In this document: piece after piece, positions 35,774-44,802 of the stretch
How the letters are laid out: every line of letters starts with the position of its first letter
How positions within the stretch are numbered: position 1 is the first letter of the stretch
Assembly (NCBI GenBank): GCA_029887795.1
Contig: JARXPE010000005.1
Span: forward strand, 1-60,088
Source: Thermoproteota archaeon
Lineage (GTDB): Archaea; Thermoproteota; Methanomethylicia; Methanomethylicales; Methanomethylicaceae
Length of the DNA: 60,088 nucleotides
Direction: 5' to 3'
Notes under the pieces: model-generated
Seen by the model: only the letters and a program-made list of their open reading frames with translations
Databases searched by the model: none
What the model was told of the DNA's origin: nothing
Program-made: the position numbers and the translations under genes

Positions 35774-37108
35774 TTGTCGAAGATTGATGAAGTCCTGAAT
35801 AAGCTGAAAGATTCAGGAGTCAACATTGTGCGGTTCATATATGTGGGGACGGACGGCGTCATCAGGGCGAAGTCCGCCCACATCGACCACCTGAAAGACA
35901 TGGCGAAGAATGGAATAGGCTTAACGAAGGCGATGCAGTCCTTCTCAACGCTGGACCACCTCGTCCCAGAACCTGCTTTCGGACCGCAGGCTGACGATGT
36001 CTTCCTAACGCCCGATATTGAGACGCTGGTACCCCTGCCTTACGCCCCGGGGAGCGCCAGAACCTACTGCGACCTATTGAAGCAGGGCGGAGAGCCATGG
36101 GAGCTCTGCACTAGGTCCATACTCAAGAGAGTGGTCGGTAAAATCAGAGAAGAGCTTGGACTGATCCCCCAGATAGCCTGCGAGTCGGAGTTCTACATAC
36201 TTAGGGGGGTTGATGGGAGGTACGAGCCTTTCGACGGCAGCAGGTGCTTCAGCACGCAAGGGTATGATGCTGGCAACGAGCTGATCCAAGAGTGGGTCAG
36301 GGTTTTGAAGTTAATGGGCGTGGATGTGGTGAGGGTGGTCAAGGAGTACGGTCCTGGACAGTACGAGGTAAACCTCAGGCACACGGATCCGCTGAGGGCT
36401 GCGGAGAACTTCCTGACGCTGAAGGACGTGGTAAAAGGCACGGCGGTGCTCAGGGGGCTCCAGGCGACCTTCATGGCAAAGCCCTTCTCAGAACTTGCGG
36501 GCAACGGGCTCCATCTACATATGAGCATGTTAGACGGTACTGGCGCAAACGCATTCTACGACAGAAATGACCCCCACGGGCTTAGCAGGATCGGGTACCT
36601 GTTCGCTGGCGGCATAAAGCACCACATCAGGGCGCTCACGGCGATAGGATGCCCCACGGTCAACAGCTACAAGAGGTTCAGGCTTGGATCATGGGCACCC
36701 ACCAATGCCACGTTCGGCTACAATAACAGGTCGTGCGCGCTCAGGGTGCCAACCATAAGATCCGGGATGGAGAGCAAGGGCATGAGGGTCGAGTTCCGAG
36801 TGCCAGACGCCACCTGCAACCCGTACCTGCTTATAGCGGCTACTCTGCTCGCTGGCTTGGATGGGATAAAAAGAGAGCTGGATCCAGGAGAGCCAGTGAT
36901 GGTGGACGCCTATACCCTAAAGGACGCGGAGCCGCTGCCGAACAACCTTAAGGAGGCGCTGGACGCGCTCGCCAAGGACAGAGTCATCGTGGAGGGCTTA
37001 GGGGAGACGCTCATACGAGAGTTCCTGAAGATGAAGATCGCCGAGTGGGACGAGTACCACTCGATGGTCACGGAGTGGGAGAGGAAGAGCTACATACCTA
37101 TCTTTTGA
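35774..37108 (+). CDS. Glutamine synthetase family ligase (GlnA-like)
   Basis: 444 residues. Conserved glutamine-synthetase sites are visible: the metal-site glutamates in ACESEFYIL, GNGLHLHMSM (usual GSGxHxHxS), NSYKRFRLG, NNRSCALRVP and RVEFRVPDATCNPYLLIAA with LDGIKRELDPG. The N-terminal beta-grasp part reads RFIYVGTDGVIRAKSAHI rather than the usual form of bacterial GlnA. No adenylylation loop is evident. It could make glutamine or, because it lies behind an APC permease, a gamma-glutamyl amide of an imported amine. A TTG start follows a GGGGTGGTG site by about 10 bases. Confidence 0.92.
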   Translation: MSKIDEVLNKLKDSGVNIVRFIYVGTDGVIRAKSAHIDHLKDMAKNGIGLTKAMQSFSTLDHLVPEPAFGPQADDVFLTPDIETLVPLPYAPGSARTYCDLLKQGGEPWELCTRSILKRVVGKIREELGLIPQIACESEFYILRGVDGRYEPFDGSRCFSTQGYDAGNELIQEWVRVLKLMGVDVVRVVKEYGPGQYEVNLRHTDPLRAAENFLTLKDVVKGTAVLRGLQATFMAKPFSELAGNGLHLHMSMLDGTGANAFYDRNDPHGLSRIGYLFAGGIKHHIRALTAIGCPTVNSYKRFRLGSWAPTNATFGYNNRSCALRVPTIRSGMESKGMRVEFRVPDATCNPYLLIAATLLAGLDGIKRELDPGEPVMVDAYTLKDAEPLPNNLKEALDALAKDRVIVEGLGETLIREFLKMKIAEWDEYHSMVTEWERKSYIPIF

Positions 37109-37123
37109 GGAGTTGGTGCGGCA

Positions 37124-37927
37124 ATGTACAGACCTTGGTACCTGGAAGGGCTGACATACGACTCGGTAACTTTTTTGGGCGAAGCCAAGGCCGTGGATGA
37201 GGAGTATCTGATGGAGGGGGAGCAGAAGGAAAACCTTTGTGGACCTTTTGCGGCGGCGTACATCTTGAGGGGTTTAGGTTACAGACACCACAATGGAAAC
37301 TTTGTTGACCAGGAGTACGTTGCGTACCTCGCAAGGACGCGCGTTAATGCGGGCGAGAAAGGATTGTACAAGTACCCCCTCTTCGAGACCTCGTCGCCAG
37401 CCGAGCTGGGAACAAGTGCCGTTGGACTTAAGTATGCCGTGGAAACCATATCGGAGGGAGGGCTAGCGGTCATCCCCGTGAAAACAGTAGATAGATCCGT
37501 TGGACCGCTGATCGACGAGGATAGGCTCCAAGAGTTAGTTAAGGCGTTCACAGAAGAAAATGCCCAGCTCATACTCAACCTGAACACAAAACACTTGCTT
37601 GAAGGTCCGGACCTTAACAGGAAGTTATTATCCTGCGACTGTGATGTAGACTTGAGAAACGGTCTGAAGAAGAGGGAAGGTGTCGGGCATTTTGTATCCT
37701 GCGCAGGCTTTGTGAGGAGAGTGAAGACATTTTTCATAATAAGGGAGACCTACAAAAAATTCGGGGTGCAGTTGCAGCCCTTCGATTCGATCTTGGAAGG
37801 GTTGAAGAGGGGAGATGGAAGGGAGGGCGGGATACTAGCGATTATTAAAAAGGAAGGCAAGAATTCGCTCATTGGGCGATTGCAAAGTTTTGAGTTGAGC
37901 TTGTGGGACAACGGAAGTCCTTTCTAA
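37124..37927 (+). CDS. Papain-like/C39-like cysteine protein linked to glutamine synthetase
   Basis: 267 residues. A catalytic-type Cys39 sits in ENLCGPFAAAYILRGLGYRH at a helix start, and a His189 in GVGHFVSCAGFVRR at the start of a strand: the Cys-then-His order of C39 peptidases and other papain-like enzymes. The middle (residues 100-160) is helical, with conserved-looking acidic loops. It starts 16 bases after the glutamine-synthetase-like gene, so the two are co-transcribed. Relatives of this type are, as I recall, found beside GS genes in other genomes, perhaps as DUF6885. It might hydrolyse a gamma-glutamyl or peptide bond, or have lost activity. The function is inferred. Confidence 0.6.
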   Translation: MYRPWYLEGLTYDSVTFLGEAKAVDEEYLMEGEQKENLCGPFAAAYILRGLGYRHHNGNFVDQEYVAYLARTRVNAGEKGLYKYPLFETSSPAELGTSAVGLKYAVETISEGGLAVIPVKTVDRSVGPLIDEDRLQELVKAFTEENAQLILNLNTKHLLEGPDLNRKLLSCDCDVDLRNGLKKREGVGHFVSCAGFVRRVKTFFIIRETYKKFGVQLQPFDSILEGLKRGDGREGGILAIIKKEGKNSLIGRLQSFELSLWDNGSPF

Positions 37928-37984
37928 TTTTTATTAATTTTTATGGGCCGAATAATGTGGACCTAAAAACTGGAGAGTTGGTCT

Positions 37985-38471
37985 ATGCAGGGTTTGTGGT
38001 CCAACATTTTGGGTAGCTCAACACTTGAGTTGCATAGAACCCATGTAATAAGTACAATAATGGGACACAACTACTATGCCCCATCAGACGCTTATGCTAG
38101 GCTCCCACTTCCACCGCTGTTCATCAAGGGGATCACGCTAGATGCCACGATTATACCGATAAAAGTCTTGGTGGTCAAATGGAAAAAGATGGATTAGAGC
38201 TCCACTGAATCTTGTGAACTTCTACTACGTTGGTGGTACTAGCATGGCGACGCCGCACGTCTCTGGAGTTGTGGCCCTAATGCTTGAAAAGAACCCAACA
38301 CTAGCACAGTCGGAAGTAGAAAGTATACTGAAAAATACCACTCTTAAAATAATGGAAGGCTGAATGAAAATATACGATTATGACCGTTGGACAACTGTGA
38401 CATGGGGTTCAAATGCCACAGGCCGGGGTCTGATGCAGGCAGACTCGGTAGCGAATAAAGTTCCTGAATAA
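37985..38471 (+). pseudogene. Decayed subtilisin-family serine protease
   Basis: Two subtilase pieces with the middle gone. The first (37985-38197) has a His-motif remnant HRTHVISTI (normal HGTHVAGT) and then GITLDATIIPIKVL (normal GVAPxAxIIPVKVL). The second (from about 38208) has GGTSMATPHVSGVVALMLEK, the intact serine motif, and then an in-frame TGA at 38361-38363. After this stop the same frame continues with TVTWGSNATGRGLMQADSVA to TAA at 38469-38471, the expected subtilase end. The catalytic His motif is altered, the stretch between His and Ser is shortened from about 200 to a few residues, and two stops interrupt it. Confidence 0.85.
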
Positions 38472-38608
38472 AGAATAGGGCAAAATACTTTTGCTTTTTT
38501 CCCTTTGTATTTTAACGCTCAATTTAGTTGTTTGATTCGCTTACGCATGTGCCTTATCTATTACTTTCGATTCCACTCATTTTGTTTATGTATTCTGATC
38601 TTGATAAA

Positions 38609-39592
38609 TCAAAATTCTATTTTTTTGCCTAAACCCTTCTCCATCGCGATCTTATAAGCCCGAAGAGCTGCGACGGCATCCTCGAGTGCAAGGCCTACTG
38701 ATTTAAAAACCGTTATTTCTTCATCGCTCGTCCTACCTTCACATTCGCCACTAACGACCTCGCCTAGATCTGCCTTTATGTGCCTCTCGGTTATTGCGCC
38801 TTCCCCTATGGGGATTATGATGTCTCCAGCCTCACGAAGGCATGCATCCCTTGAGTCGACTATGAGCCTACTCCTCTTTATGGTGTCAGTGTCAATTTCT
38901 CGGGCATCGGGCGTATGAGAGCCGATTCCGTTTATGTGAGTGCCAGGCTCTACCGAACTCCCATTGAACACCGGAGTCCTTGATGTTGTTGCCGTGACTA
39001 TAATGTCTGCCCCTTTTAGTATCTCCTCTGGGCTCTCCTTTACTTGCACATCTATGCCCAAAGATCTGGACATTTCGACGGCGAAATCTCTCGCTGCCGC
39101 GTGGTTGATGTCATAGACTTTTGCTCTCCTTATACCTCTGACGCATGCTACAGCCTCCAACTGGGTCTTTGCCTGGGCTCCGCAGCCAAACATTCCTAAA
39201 TTTGTCGCGTCCCTTCTCGCCAAATATTTTGTAGCCACCCCAGTCGTGGCGCCTGTCCTGATTGCCGTTAGAGACCCGCCGTCCAGTATTGCTAACAGTG
39301 ATCCGTCAGATGGGTTATTGAGCAGGACCGTGCCTCGGACCGTCGGGAGACCCTTCTGCAGGTTATCAGGGTGAACCGATACCTCTTTTACGACGAGTGC
39401 GTCAACGCCTCCAACATATGCGGGCATGTAAAGAAACACTGCATTATAGCGCTCAATTTTTATAGGAAGTCTTTGGGGCACTACTGCCGTCTTGATAAGC
39501 CTAAATCCATCTTCGACTGCGCTGATAGCCTCCTTCATGGGGAGGGATTCTCGGACGGCATTTTTATCAAGTATAAGAGCCATACAGACCAT
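38609..39592 (-). CDS. Ornithine cyclodeaminase/mu-crystallin family protein
   Basis: 327 residues. The Rossmann NAD(P) site GMFGCGAQAKTQLEAV is near residue 135. The N-terminal part has AYVGGVDALVVKEVSVHP and LAILDGGSLTAIRTGATTGV. These match OCD, alanine dehydrogenase and related imine reductases. Candidate reactions are ornithine to proline or alanine/pyruvate interconversion; the substrate cannot be told. Two in-frame starts (39592 and 39583) differ by three residues. A TATA-like TTTTATAATATCG lies about 45 bases upstream. Confidence 0.9.
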   Translation of the reverse strand: MVCMALILDKNAVRESLPMKEAISAVEDGFRLIKTAVVPQRLPIKIERYNAVFLYMPAYVGGVDALVVKEVSVHPDNLQKGLPTVRGTVLLNNPSDGSLLAILDGGSLTAIRTGATTGVATKYLARRDATNLGMFGCGAQAKTQLEAVACVRGIRRAKVYDINHAAARDFAVEMSRSLGIDVQVKESPEEILKGADIIVTATTSRTPVFNGSSVEPGTHINGIGSHTPDAREIDTDTIKRSRLIVDSRDACLREAGDIIIPIGEGAITERHIKADLGEVVSGECEGRTSDEEITVFKSVGLALEDAVAALRAYKIAMEKGLGKKIEF

Positions 39593-39718
39593 AAAGATCA
39601 GTGTGCAACTTTGCTGAAAAGCTTTTCACGATATTATAAAATTTAAGAAAAATATCCTGCTTGTGGTAATGAAGGAAAATTTTGGCGCATAGGATCCAAT
39701 CATGCACTATTTAGTGTC

Positions 39719-40279
39719 CTAACTCCATATTCCGTAACCGCCGCTGATGGGATCTTGGAAAATCGACAGGTGCGGGGTGTAGTAAGTGAAAAGTATAAAC
39801 ACCATTCCAAGTAGCATTAGAGATAATACGGAAATTCTTAATGAGACCTTTGAGGGTTCTTTCCAGACCATAATTTTATAGCCAACCAATTGACCAATGA
39901 TGACCGCCAAAATGAATATCAGTATGTCCATGATGAGGCTCTCCTCCAAGAATGCTCTGTAAGTGTAGAATAAGGCTACAATAGTTATGGGCATAAGATA
40001 TATTCCTATAGCCTTCCCTAGAAAGAAGCCCGGTACGCCCTTCAATAGCCTGTATTCAATTATGGCATACAATAATGCGGGCCAGTATGCTAGCTTTAGG
40101 TGCTCCCAGACGCTCTCGTTCACGGCTGAAAATGCGCCAACAAGAGGGTTGTTACCGGAGAGTTCAAAGGTGAAGTGTAGTGCACTCCCAAGAACTACTA
40201 TAAAAAGCATCCCAAAAAGCTCTAATCTGAGAATTCGCTTACTATCTGGCTCGTAATGAAAATTATGCACCATAACCAC
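39719..40279 (-). CDS. DUF6512-like membrane protein
   Basis: 186 residues with about five membrane spans. The diagnostic part is LHFTFELSGNNPLVGAFSAV with NESVWEHLKLAYWP, and the end TYYTPHLSIFQDPISGGYGI; this combination occurs in a family of small membrane proteins (DUF6512, from memory). Function unknown. The start lies beside a 670-base AT-rich gap with operator-like dyads. Confidence 0.7.
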   Translation of the reverse strand: MVMVHNFHYEPDSKRILRLELFGMLFIVVLGSALHFTFELSGNNPLVGAFSAVNESVWEHLKLAYWPALLYAIIEYRLLKGVPGFFLGKAIGIYLMPITIVALFYTYRAFLEESLIMDILIFILAVIIGQLVGYKIMVWKEPSKVSLRISVLSLMLLGMVFILFTYYTPHLSIFQDPISGGYGIWS

Positions 40280-40653
40280 ACCCGATCTTATGAAGTCATT
40301 TAGTATAGCTTTAAGATGTGATATTAAAATATGTTGTTAAAAAAATCGTAGACAACTTGAAATATAAACATACATTAATAAGTATAAATTAATCTCATTG
40401 TTAAAATTAATGAAGTTTAATAGGAAGGCTTGGTATGATTGATCGTAAATTTTTATATGCCTTGTTTAAATCAAATTTTAATGTCCTCCTTTTTCCGCTT
40501 TTTCTCTTTTTTATTTAGTTAATGACAATGGATTAGAAAAGTAGTCAAGTCTTGCCTCTAAAGTTGGCATAAACGAAACAAATGAATAAGGGGAGCGGTG
40601 CTTGACCTAAGCAGACAAGAGAGAAAACAAGTAATATAGAATGAGAAGGGAGG
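40280..40653. other. AT-rich intergenic stretch
   Basis: No plausible gene on either strand. It contains a pyrimidine-rich tract (about 40483-40518) that could end transcripts arriving on the plus strand, and several TATA-like stretches. Together with the segment to 40947 it forms one of the longest gaps in the window. Confidence 0.5.
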
Positions 40654-40687
40654 ATTGGAATGTTCCAATTAATTGGGACATCCCAAT
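40654..40687. promoter_or_regulatory. Two adjacent inverted repeats (operator-like)
   Basis: ATTGGAA-TG-TTCCAAT (40654-40669) and ATTGGGA-CA-TCCCAAT (40672-40687). The two perfect dyads have centres 18 bases apart, nearly two helical turns, and share half-sites ATTGG(A/G)A. They lie about 260 bases before the membrane protein gene at 40948. This looks like a cooperative binding site for a dimeric regulator. Confidence 0.5.
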
Positions 40688-40947
40688 ATAATGGCAAAAC
40701 GTTGGGTTAGCTAAAACTCAACATAGACCAATAAAATCCCAGCAATGATTAAACAAGTTGTTACTTAGCCAAAGGATTCCACTTAAATTAAGCTGAAATA
40801 TCCTCAATTTAGCGTTTATTCCCTTTTAAGACTAAATAAAATAATACTCCCAAAAGTCACAGTTATACATTTAGTAGTTCACTTAACTTTGGGGCAAATT
40901 TTTAAAGTCACTTTGCGAAAGGATCCTATGGAGAAGGCCCTTTGTGA

Positions 40948-41826
40948 GTGGGCAAGCCTCAAAATGAGGCGCAGAAGGTTGTTATCTTGAGAAGTGGGTT
41001 GAAAATTCACGTTCCAATTTCCGTAATGCTCCTCGCATCACTGCTAGTTCTCTCCCCATTAATCAATTTGTCCGCCTCCGGCGAGAGTATAACGATAAGG
41101 ACTCAGCCCGTGACGATATTTGACCCGAATAGGGAGTATGTGTACGCCGAGTATAGGGGAGATGCGGACATCATTGTGGCGGTAGTAAAGTCAGACCCTG
41201 GCATTTTGGTGGAGGGTGGCAAACAGGTCGGCGAAAATGCATGGGGCTACTTCAAGGTCTACATAGCGAACGCCACTTCGAAGTCTTACCTTTGCACGCT
41301 TGCACTAATCTCGTCTCAGCCATTCTTGGTCAACATTTCCTTGAGGAGCGGCGATCTCCCAGGGACCCAGGCGCAAATGATCTCTGTGCCAGCCAACATA
41401 ACCGCGCAGATCGAAATTCCGATAGTTTACGGGAGCTACCAGCAACCAGTCGTGATAGCACCAACGGTGGGATACATGCCTGCCTTTCCGCTATGGTCCC
41501 TCGTCTCCTACCTAGTTTTAATACCGATGTTTCTGGCAACCGCATACCTTGACAAAGGGTCACTTAAGGCTGTTAGAAAGCGGTGGAGTGCCTTTGACAC
41601 CTTCGCGCTTACAGTGAGATACCTCTTTTACTCCTCACTTGTCATATTTGTCTTGGTCACAGTTGGAGTTTTCTTTGAGTTTTTGATGATCAGGTTCTAC
41701 TCTTGGGGCATCCAACTCCATGCGGGGGATTGGCTCCTCGCCTGTGCCCTGCTCTCGGTGTTCGGTCTGATGTACGGCATAGGTAAGTGGAGGGGTTTTT
41801 TTGACAATATCGATGAAGAAGATTGA
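40948..41826 (+). CDS. Membrane protein with extracytoplasmic beta domain; partner of the AAA-Lon protein
   Basis: 292 residues. A hydrophobic N-terminal segment (VMLLASLLVLSPLINLSA) is followed by about 140 residues of strand-rich, probably external sequence (TIRTQPVTIFDPNREYVYAE), then three or four membrane spans from about residue 175 on, ending with charged EDD-like cytoplasmic residues. No known family recognised. Its last 26 bases overlap the start of the AAA-Lon gene, so the two are translationally coupled. It may tether or feed the protease at the membrane. GTG 40948 is the listed start; TTG 40987, after AGAAGG, is possible. Confidence 0.7.
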   Translation: MGKPQNEAQKVVILRSGLKIHVPISVMLLASLLVLSPLINLSASGESITIRTQPVTIFDPNREYVYAEYRGDADIIVAVVKSDPGILVEGGKQVGENAWGYFKVYIANATSKSYLCTLALISSQPFLVNISLRSGDLPGTQAQMISVPANITAQIEIPIVYGSYQQPVVIAPTVGYMPAFPLWSLVSYLVLIPMFLATAYLDKGSLKAVRKRWSAFDTFALTVRYLFYSSLVIFVLVTVGVFFEFLMIRFYSWGIQLHAGDWLLACALLSVFGLMYGIGKWRGFFDNIDEED

Positions 41827-44536
41827 AGAAGAGGAGTCGTACTGGTGGGTCAGGAGACCCTACCTACGTAAGCTCTTAGCCCTGCCCCTCTACCTAGCCA
41901 ACAGGGAGTACAGGCGCTGGAGGAACGCAAAACTCAACCCGAGGAAAGTCCAGAAGAAGCTGGCAGAGCTTGAGAAAAAGTTCCCCAAGAAAAGGGAGGA
42001 CGTCGTGGGGAGGGATAAGGAGTACGAGCTCATAATGAGCGCCGTGGGATACCACGTTATCAGGGATCACTCGCTCACGACCGTTTTCAAGGGCGCGCCC
42101 CCGCCCAAGTTCTTCCTCCTCAAAGGCACGACGGGTTCTGGGAAGTCTCTCCTAGCAGAGGTCTGCCTCAGGGACGCCATAGAGTACGGACTCACCAAGG
42201 GAGTAAACGTTCAGCCCATAGTGGTCATGGGCAACGACATATTCAATCCGCTCTACGGTCAATCTGTCCTCAACATGTCCTACATCTTCAGGCGGGCGAA
42301 GGATGTCCCGTCAATAATCTTCTTCGACGAGTTCCAATCCATAGGTCTCCGCGTGGAGCGGTCAATGTACTCCACTGACAGGGAGGACATGAGGGTCCAG
42401 GACGCCTTCGTAGAGCACATCAACAGGATACTGAACACCTCCCAGCGGACCATAGTCATAGCCGCGACCAACAGGTTTGAGGGCATAAGGGAGGACATAA
42501 GGAGGAGGGCACACATACTCGACTTGGACCTGAACATTACTAGAGAGATGCTGTTGGCTGTCCTGAACGCAGAGCTCCAAAAGTTCGGCTGGACCCACCT
42601 CTCCGCGAAGGAGGTCCTCACCGTTCTTGAAAGGGCAGTAAGCACGTACAGGCAGACGCAGCTCACGCCCTTCGACATAATAGACGCATGCAACAAGGTC
42701 AGGAGCAGGAAGATAGAGCCGCTCAGGGAGCGGTTCTTCAGGAGGGTGACCGGAAAGAGGTTTACCCCAGAGGACATAAAGTACCTCGTCACGATAGAGG
42801 ACTTCAAGATAGCGGCGAGGGAGCTCAGGGGCTACACCGAGCAGGAGAAGAGCGACGAGGTCATGTCCTCGGTGCTGAAGATCAAGCCCGCGGTCAGCTA
42901 CAAGGACATAGGCGGGCTGTTCGGAATAAAGGAGAAGCTATTCAAGATAATTTCGCTGAGCCTCTCTACGGAGCTTGCGAGCAAGCTTAGCTGGGTACCA
43001 CCGAAGGGCTTTCTCCTATGGGGCGAGCCCGGGTGCGGCAAGACCTACCTCTCAAAGGCGATAGCTAAGGAGAACGATGCCGCTTTCTTCTACATACCGG
43101 CGGCTCAGCTCCTGATAAACGCCAAGTGGGTTGGAGAGCCGGAGAAGAACATTCGAGATCTATTCGGGCTTGCCAGGAGGTACGCGCCCAGCATCATCTT
43201 CTTCGACGAGTTCGACGTGATCGCCGGGAAGAGGAAGGGCGATCCTGTGAGCGACAGGCTCACGGCACAGATCCTGACGGAGCTCGACGGTCTGCAACCC
43301 CTGGAGAACGTGATAGTAATAGCCGCAACTAACCGACTTGAGATGATCGACGAGGCTATAATAAACAGGTTCGAGCCCTACGTCATAGAGATCCCGCTGC
43401 CGAGGACCGACGCCGAGCGCCTCGACGTTCTGAGAGTTCACATGAGGCACTATGCCGCCCACTTGCACCCGGAGGTGAGCCCGGACAGGGTCCTAGCAAT
43501 ACTGAAGAAATATCGCGCGGTATCACCGAGGGTCGTGGCAGAGATCATCAAGGAGGCGAACAGACTCAGGTCTCAAGAGGTTAACGTCGCGCTCGAGATA
43601 GCAAGGGCGCAGAGCCAAGAAAGGCTCAACGAGATAAACAACCTCTACAAGGAGGACCTAGCCCGCCTTCGTGCTGTCCTAGGAACCGACGACCTCTCAG
43701 CCATAAAGGAGGTCAGCCCCGAGAACTACAAGATAAGGCTCTACCACTTCGAGAAGGCTGCCGAGCAGCTCGAGGGCGAGATGGAGAGGGAGGTCATGGA
43801 CGCCCAGGAGAGCATGGTCTACGAGAGGCTGGACCCAGGGGTCTCGCTCGGGCTCGCCACCGACCCCCAGGGAAGGAGGGGCCTCATCCTCATCGTGGAG
43901 TGCGTCTCCAAGCCGAGGGGGACTGGCAAGGTCACAGTGACCGGCGCCGCAAAGGCTGCCTTCGTGGGCGCCGTGACTCCGGTGGAGGACGTGAGCGTCC
44001 TGGAGAGTGCCACGAACATCGTCGAGTTCGTAAAGAGGTACGTGTACGAGAAGGTGGGCGTAGACATCTCGAACTACGACTTCACCTTCCAGGTAATAAG
44101 CCCACTCGAGGGCGTGGCAGGGATGGGCGTAAGCGGTCCAAGCCTCGGTCTGGCGCTGAGCGTCGCTGCCATATCAGAGCTGGCAGGGATAGAGGGAAGA
44201 CCGGACGTGGTGATGAGCGGGAAGGGCGACATTAAGGGCAATGTTGGTCCCGTCGGCGGCATGGGATGGCGCGGGTCCGGGAAAATAATAGCGGCAGTCC
44301 AGACGAGGAGGATCAAGCTGAAGAAGTTCGTGCTCCCGAGGTGGAACTACGAGCACTCCCCCGACGAGATGGCGATCCTGAAGGAGGAGGGCATAGAGGT
44401 CGTACCGGTGGAGAAGCAGGTGGATGCCTGGCTAAGCATCTTTTCGATTACAGAGGAGGAGCTTTTGGCTAAGCTCGCGGCAAACCTAGGGGAGATCGTG
44501 GGAGTGGAGGTCAAGCCGAAGATAGACATCCTGTGA
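41801..44536 (+). CDS. Tandem AAA+ ATPase fused to a Lon-type serine protease domain
   Basis: 911 residues in order: a basic N-terminal segment (1-60), a first AAA module (Walker A GTTGSGKS 109-116, Walker B FFDEF with Asp176-Glu177), a second CDC48-like module (Walker A GEPGCGKT 408-415, Asp469-Glu470, IAATNRLEMIDEAI), a coiled-coil linker near 600-680 and a C-terminal Lon protease domain. Ser781 in GVSGPSLGLAL and Lys828 in GSGKIIAAVQ align with the Lon Ser-Lys dyad; the lysine loop is about four residues longer than in Lon. Normal archaeal LonB has one AAA module and a membrane insert. This doubles the motor and leaves the membrane part to the overlapping neighbour. GGAGGGG precedes TTG 41801. 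It probably unfolds and degrades selected proteins at the membrane. Confidence 0.88.
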   Translation: MTISMKKIEEEESYWWVRRPYLRKLLALPLYLANREYRRWRNAKLNPRKVQKKLAELEKKFPKKREDVVGRDKEYELIMSAVGYHVIRDHSLTTVFKGAPPPKFFLLKGTTGSGKSLLAEVCLRDAIEYGLTKGVNVQPIVVMGNDIFNPLYGQSVLNMSYIFRRAKDVPSIIFFDEFQSIGLRVERSMYSTDREDMRVQDAFVEHINRILNTSQRTIVIAATNRFEGIREDIRRRAHILDLDLNITREMLLAVLNAELQKFGWTHLSAKEVLTVLERAVSTYRQTQLTPFDIIDACNKVRSRKIEPLRERFFRRVTGKRFTPEDIKYLVTIEDFKIAARELRGYTEQEKSDEVMSSVLKIKPAVSYKDIGGLFGIKEKLFKIISLSLSTELASKLSWVPPKGFLLWGEPGCGKTYLSKAIAKENDAAFFYIPAAQLLINAKWVGEPEKNIRDLFGLARRYAPSIIFFDEFDVIAGKRKGDPVSDRLTAQILTELDGLQPLENVIVIAATNRLEMIDEAIINRFEPYVIEIPLPRTDAERLDVLRVHMRHYAAHLHPEVSPDRVLAILKKYRAVSPRVVAEIIKEANRLRSQEVNVALEIARAQSQERLNEINNLYKEDLARLRAVLGTDDLSAIKEVSPENYKIRLYHFEKAAEQLEGEMEREVMDAQESMVYERLDPGVSLGLATDPQGRRGLILIVECVSKPRGTGKVTVTGAAKAAFVGAVTPVEDVSVLESATNIVEFVKRYVYEKVGVDISNYDFTFQVISPLEGVAGMGVSGPSLGLALSVAAISELAGIEGRPDVVMSGKGDIKGNVGPVGGMGWRGSGKIIAAVQTRRIKLKKFVLPRWNYEHSPDEMAILKEEGIEVVPVEKQVDAWLSIFSITEEELLAKLAANLGEIVGVEVKPKIDIL

Positions 44537-44802
44537 ACCGTTAAGTTAGTGTGTTGTGGGTGGAGGTTAGGTTAAATCAGGATAAGTAGGTTTAATTTAA
44601 GTAAAGTTACGGTAAAAAGTTATGGCAATATAGGCTAACTTTTTGCTATACATTCATCAGCCCGTCTGCTCATTTTCAATTTTTTCATAATCCCTTCCGC
44701 AGTTTTTGAGTTATTTAAATCCCGTCCATCTTACTTTGTCGTCTTTTTAGGGGAGCCACATGCTCCAAATAGTTTATTTATTCCGGTTTCAAAGCCGATA
44801 GT

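Noticed and set aside
41801-44536. CdvC (Vps4) partner of CdvB
   Set aside because: It has two AAA modules, no MIT domain and a Lon protease end, and lies 22 kb from cdvB.
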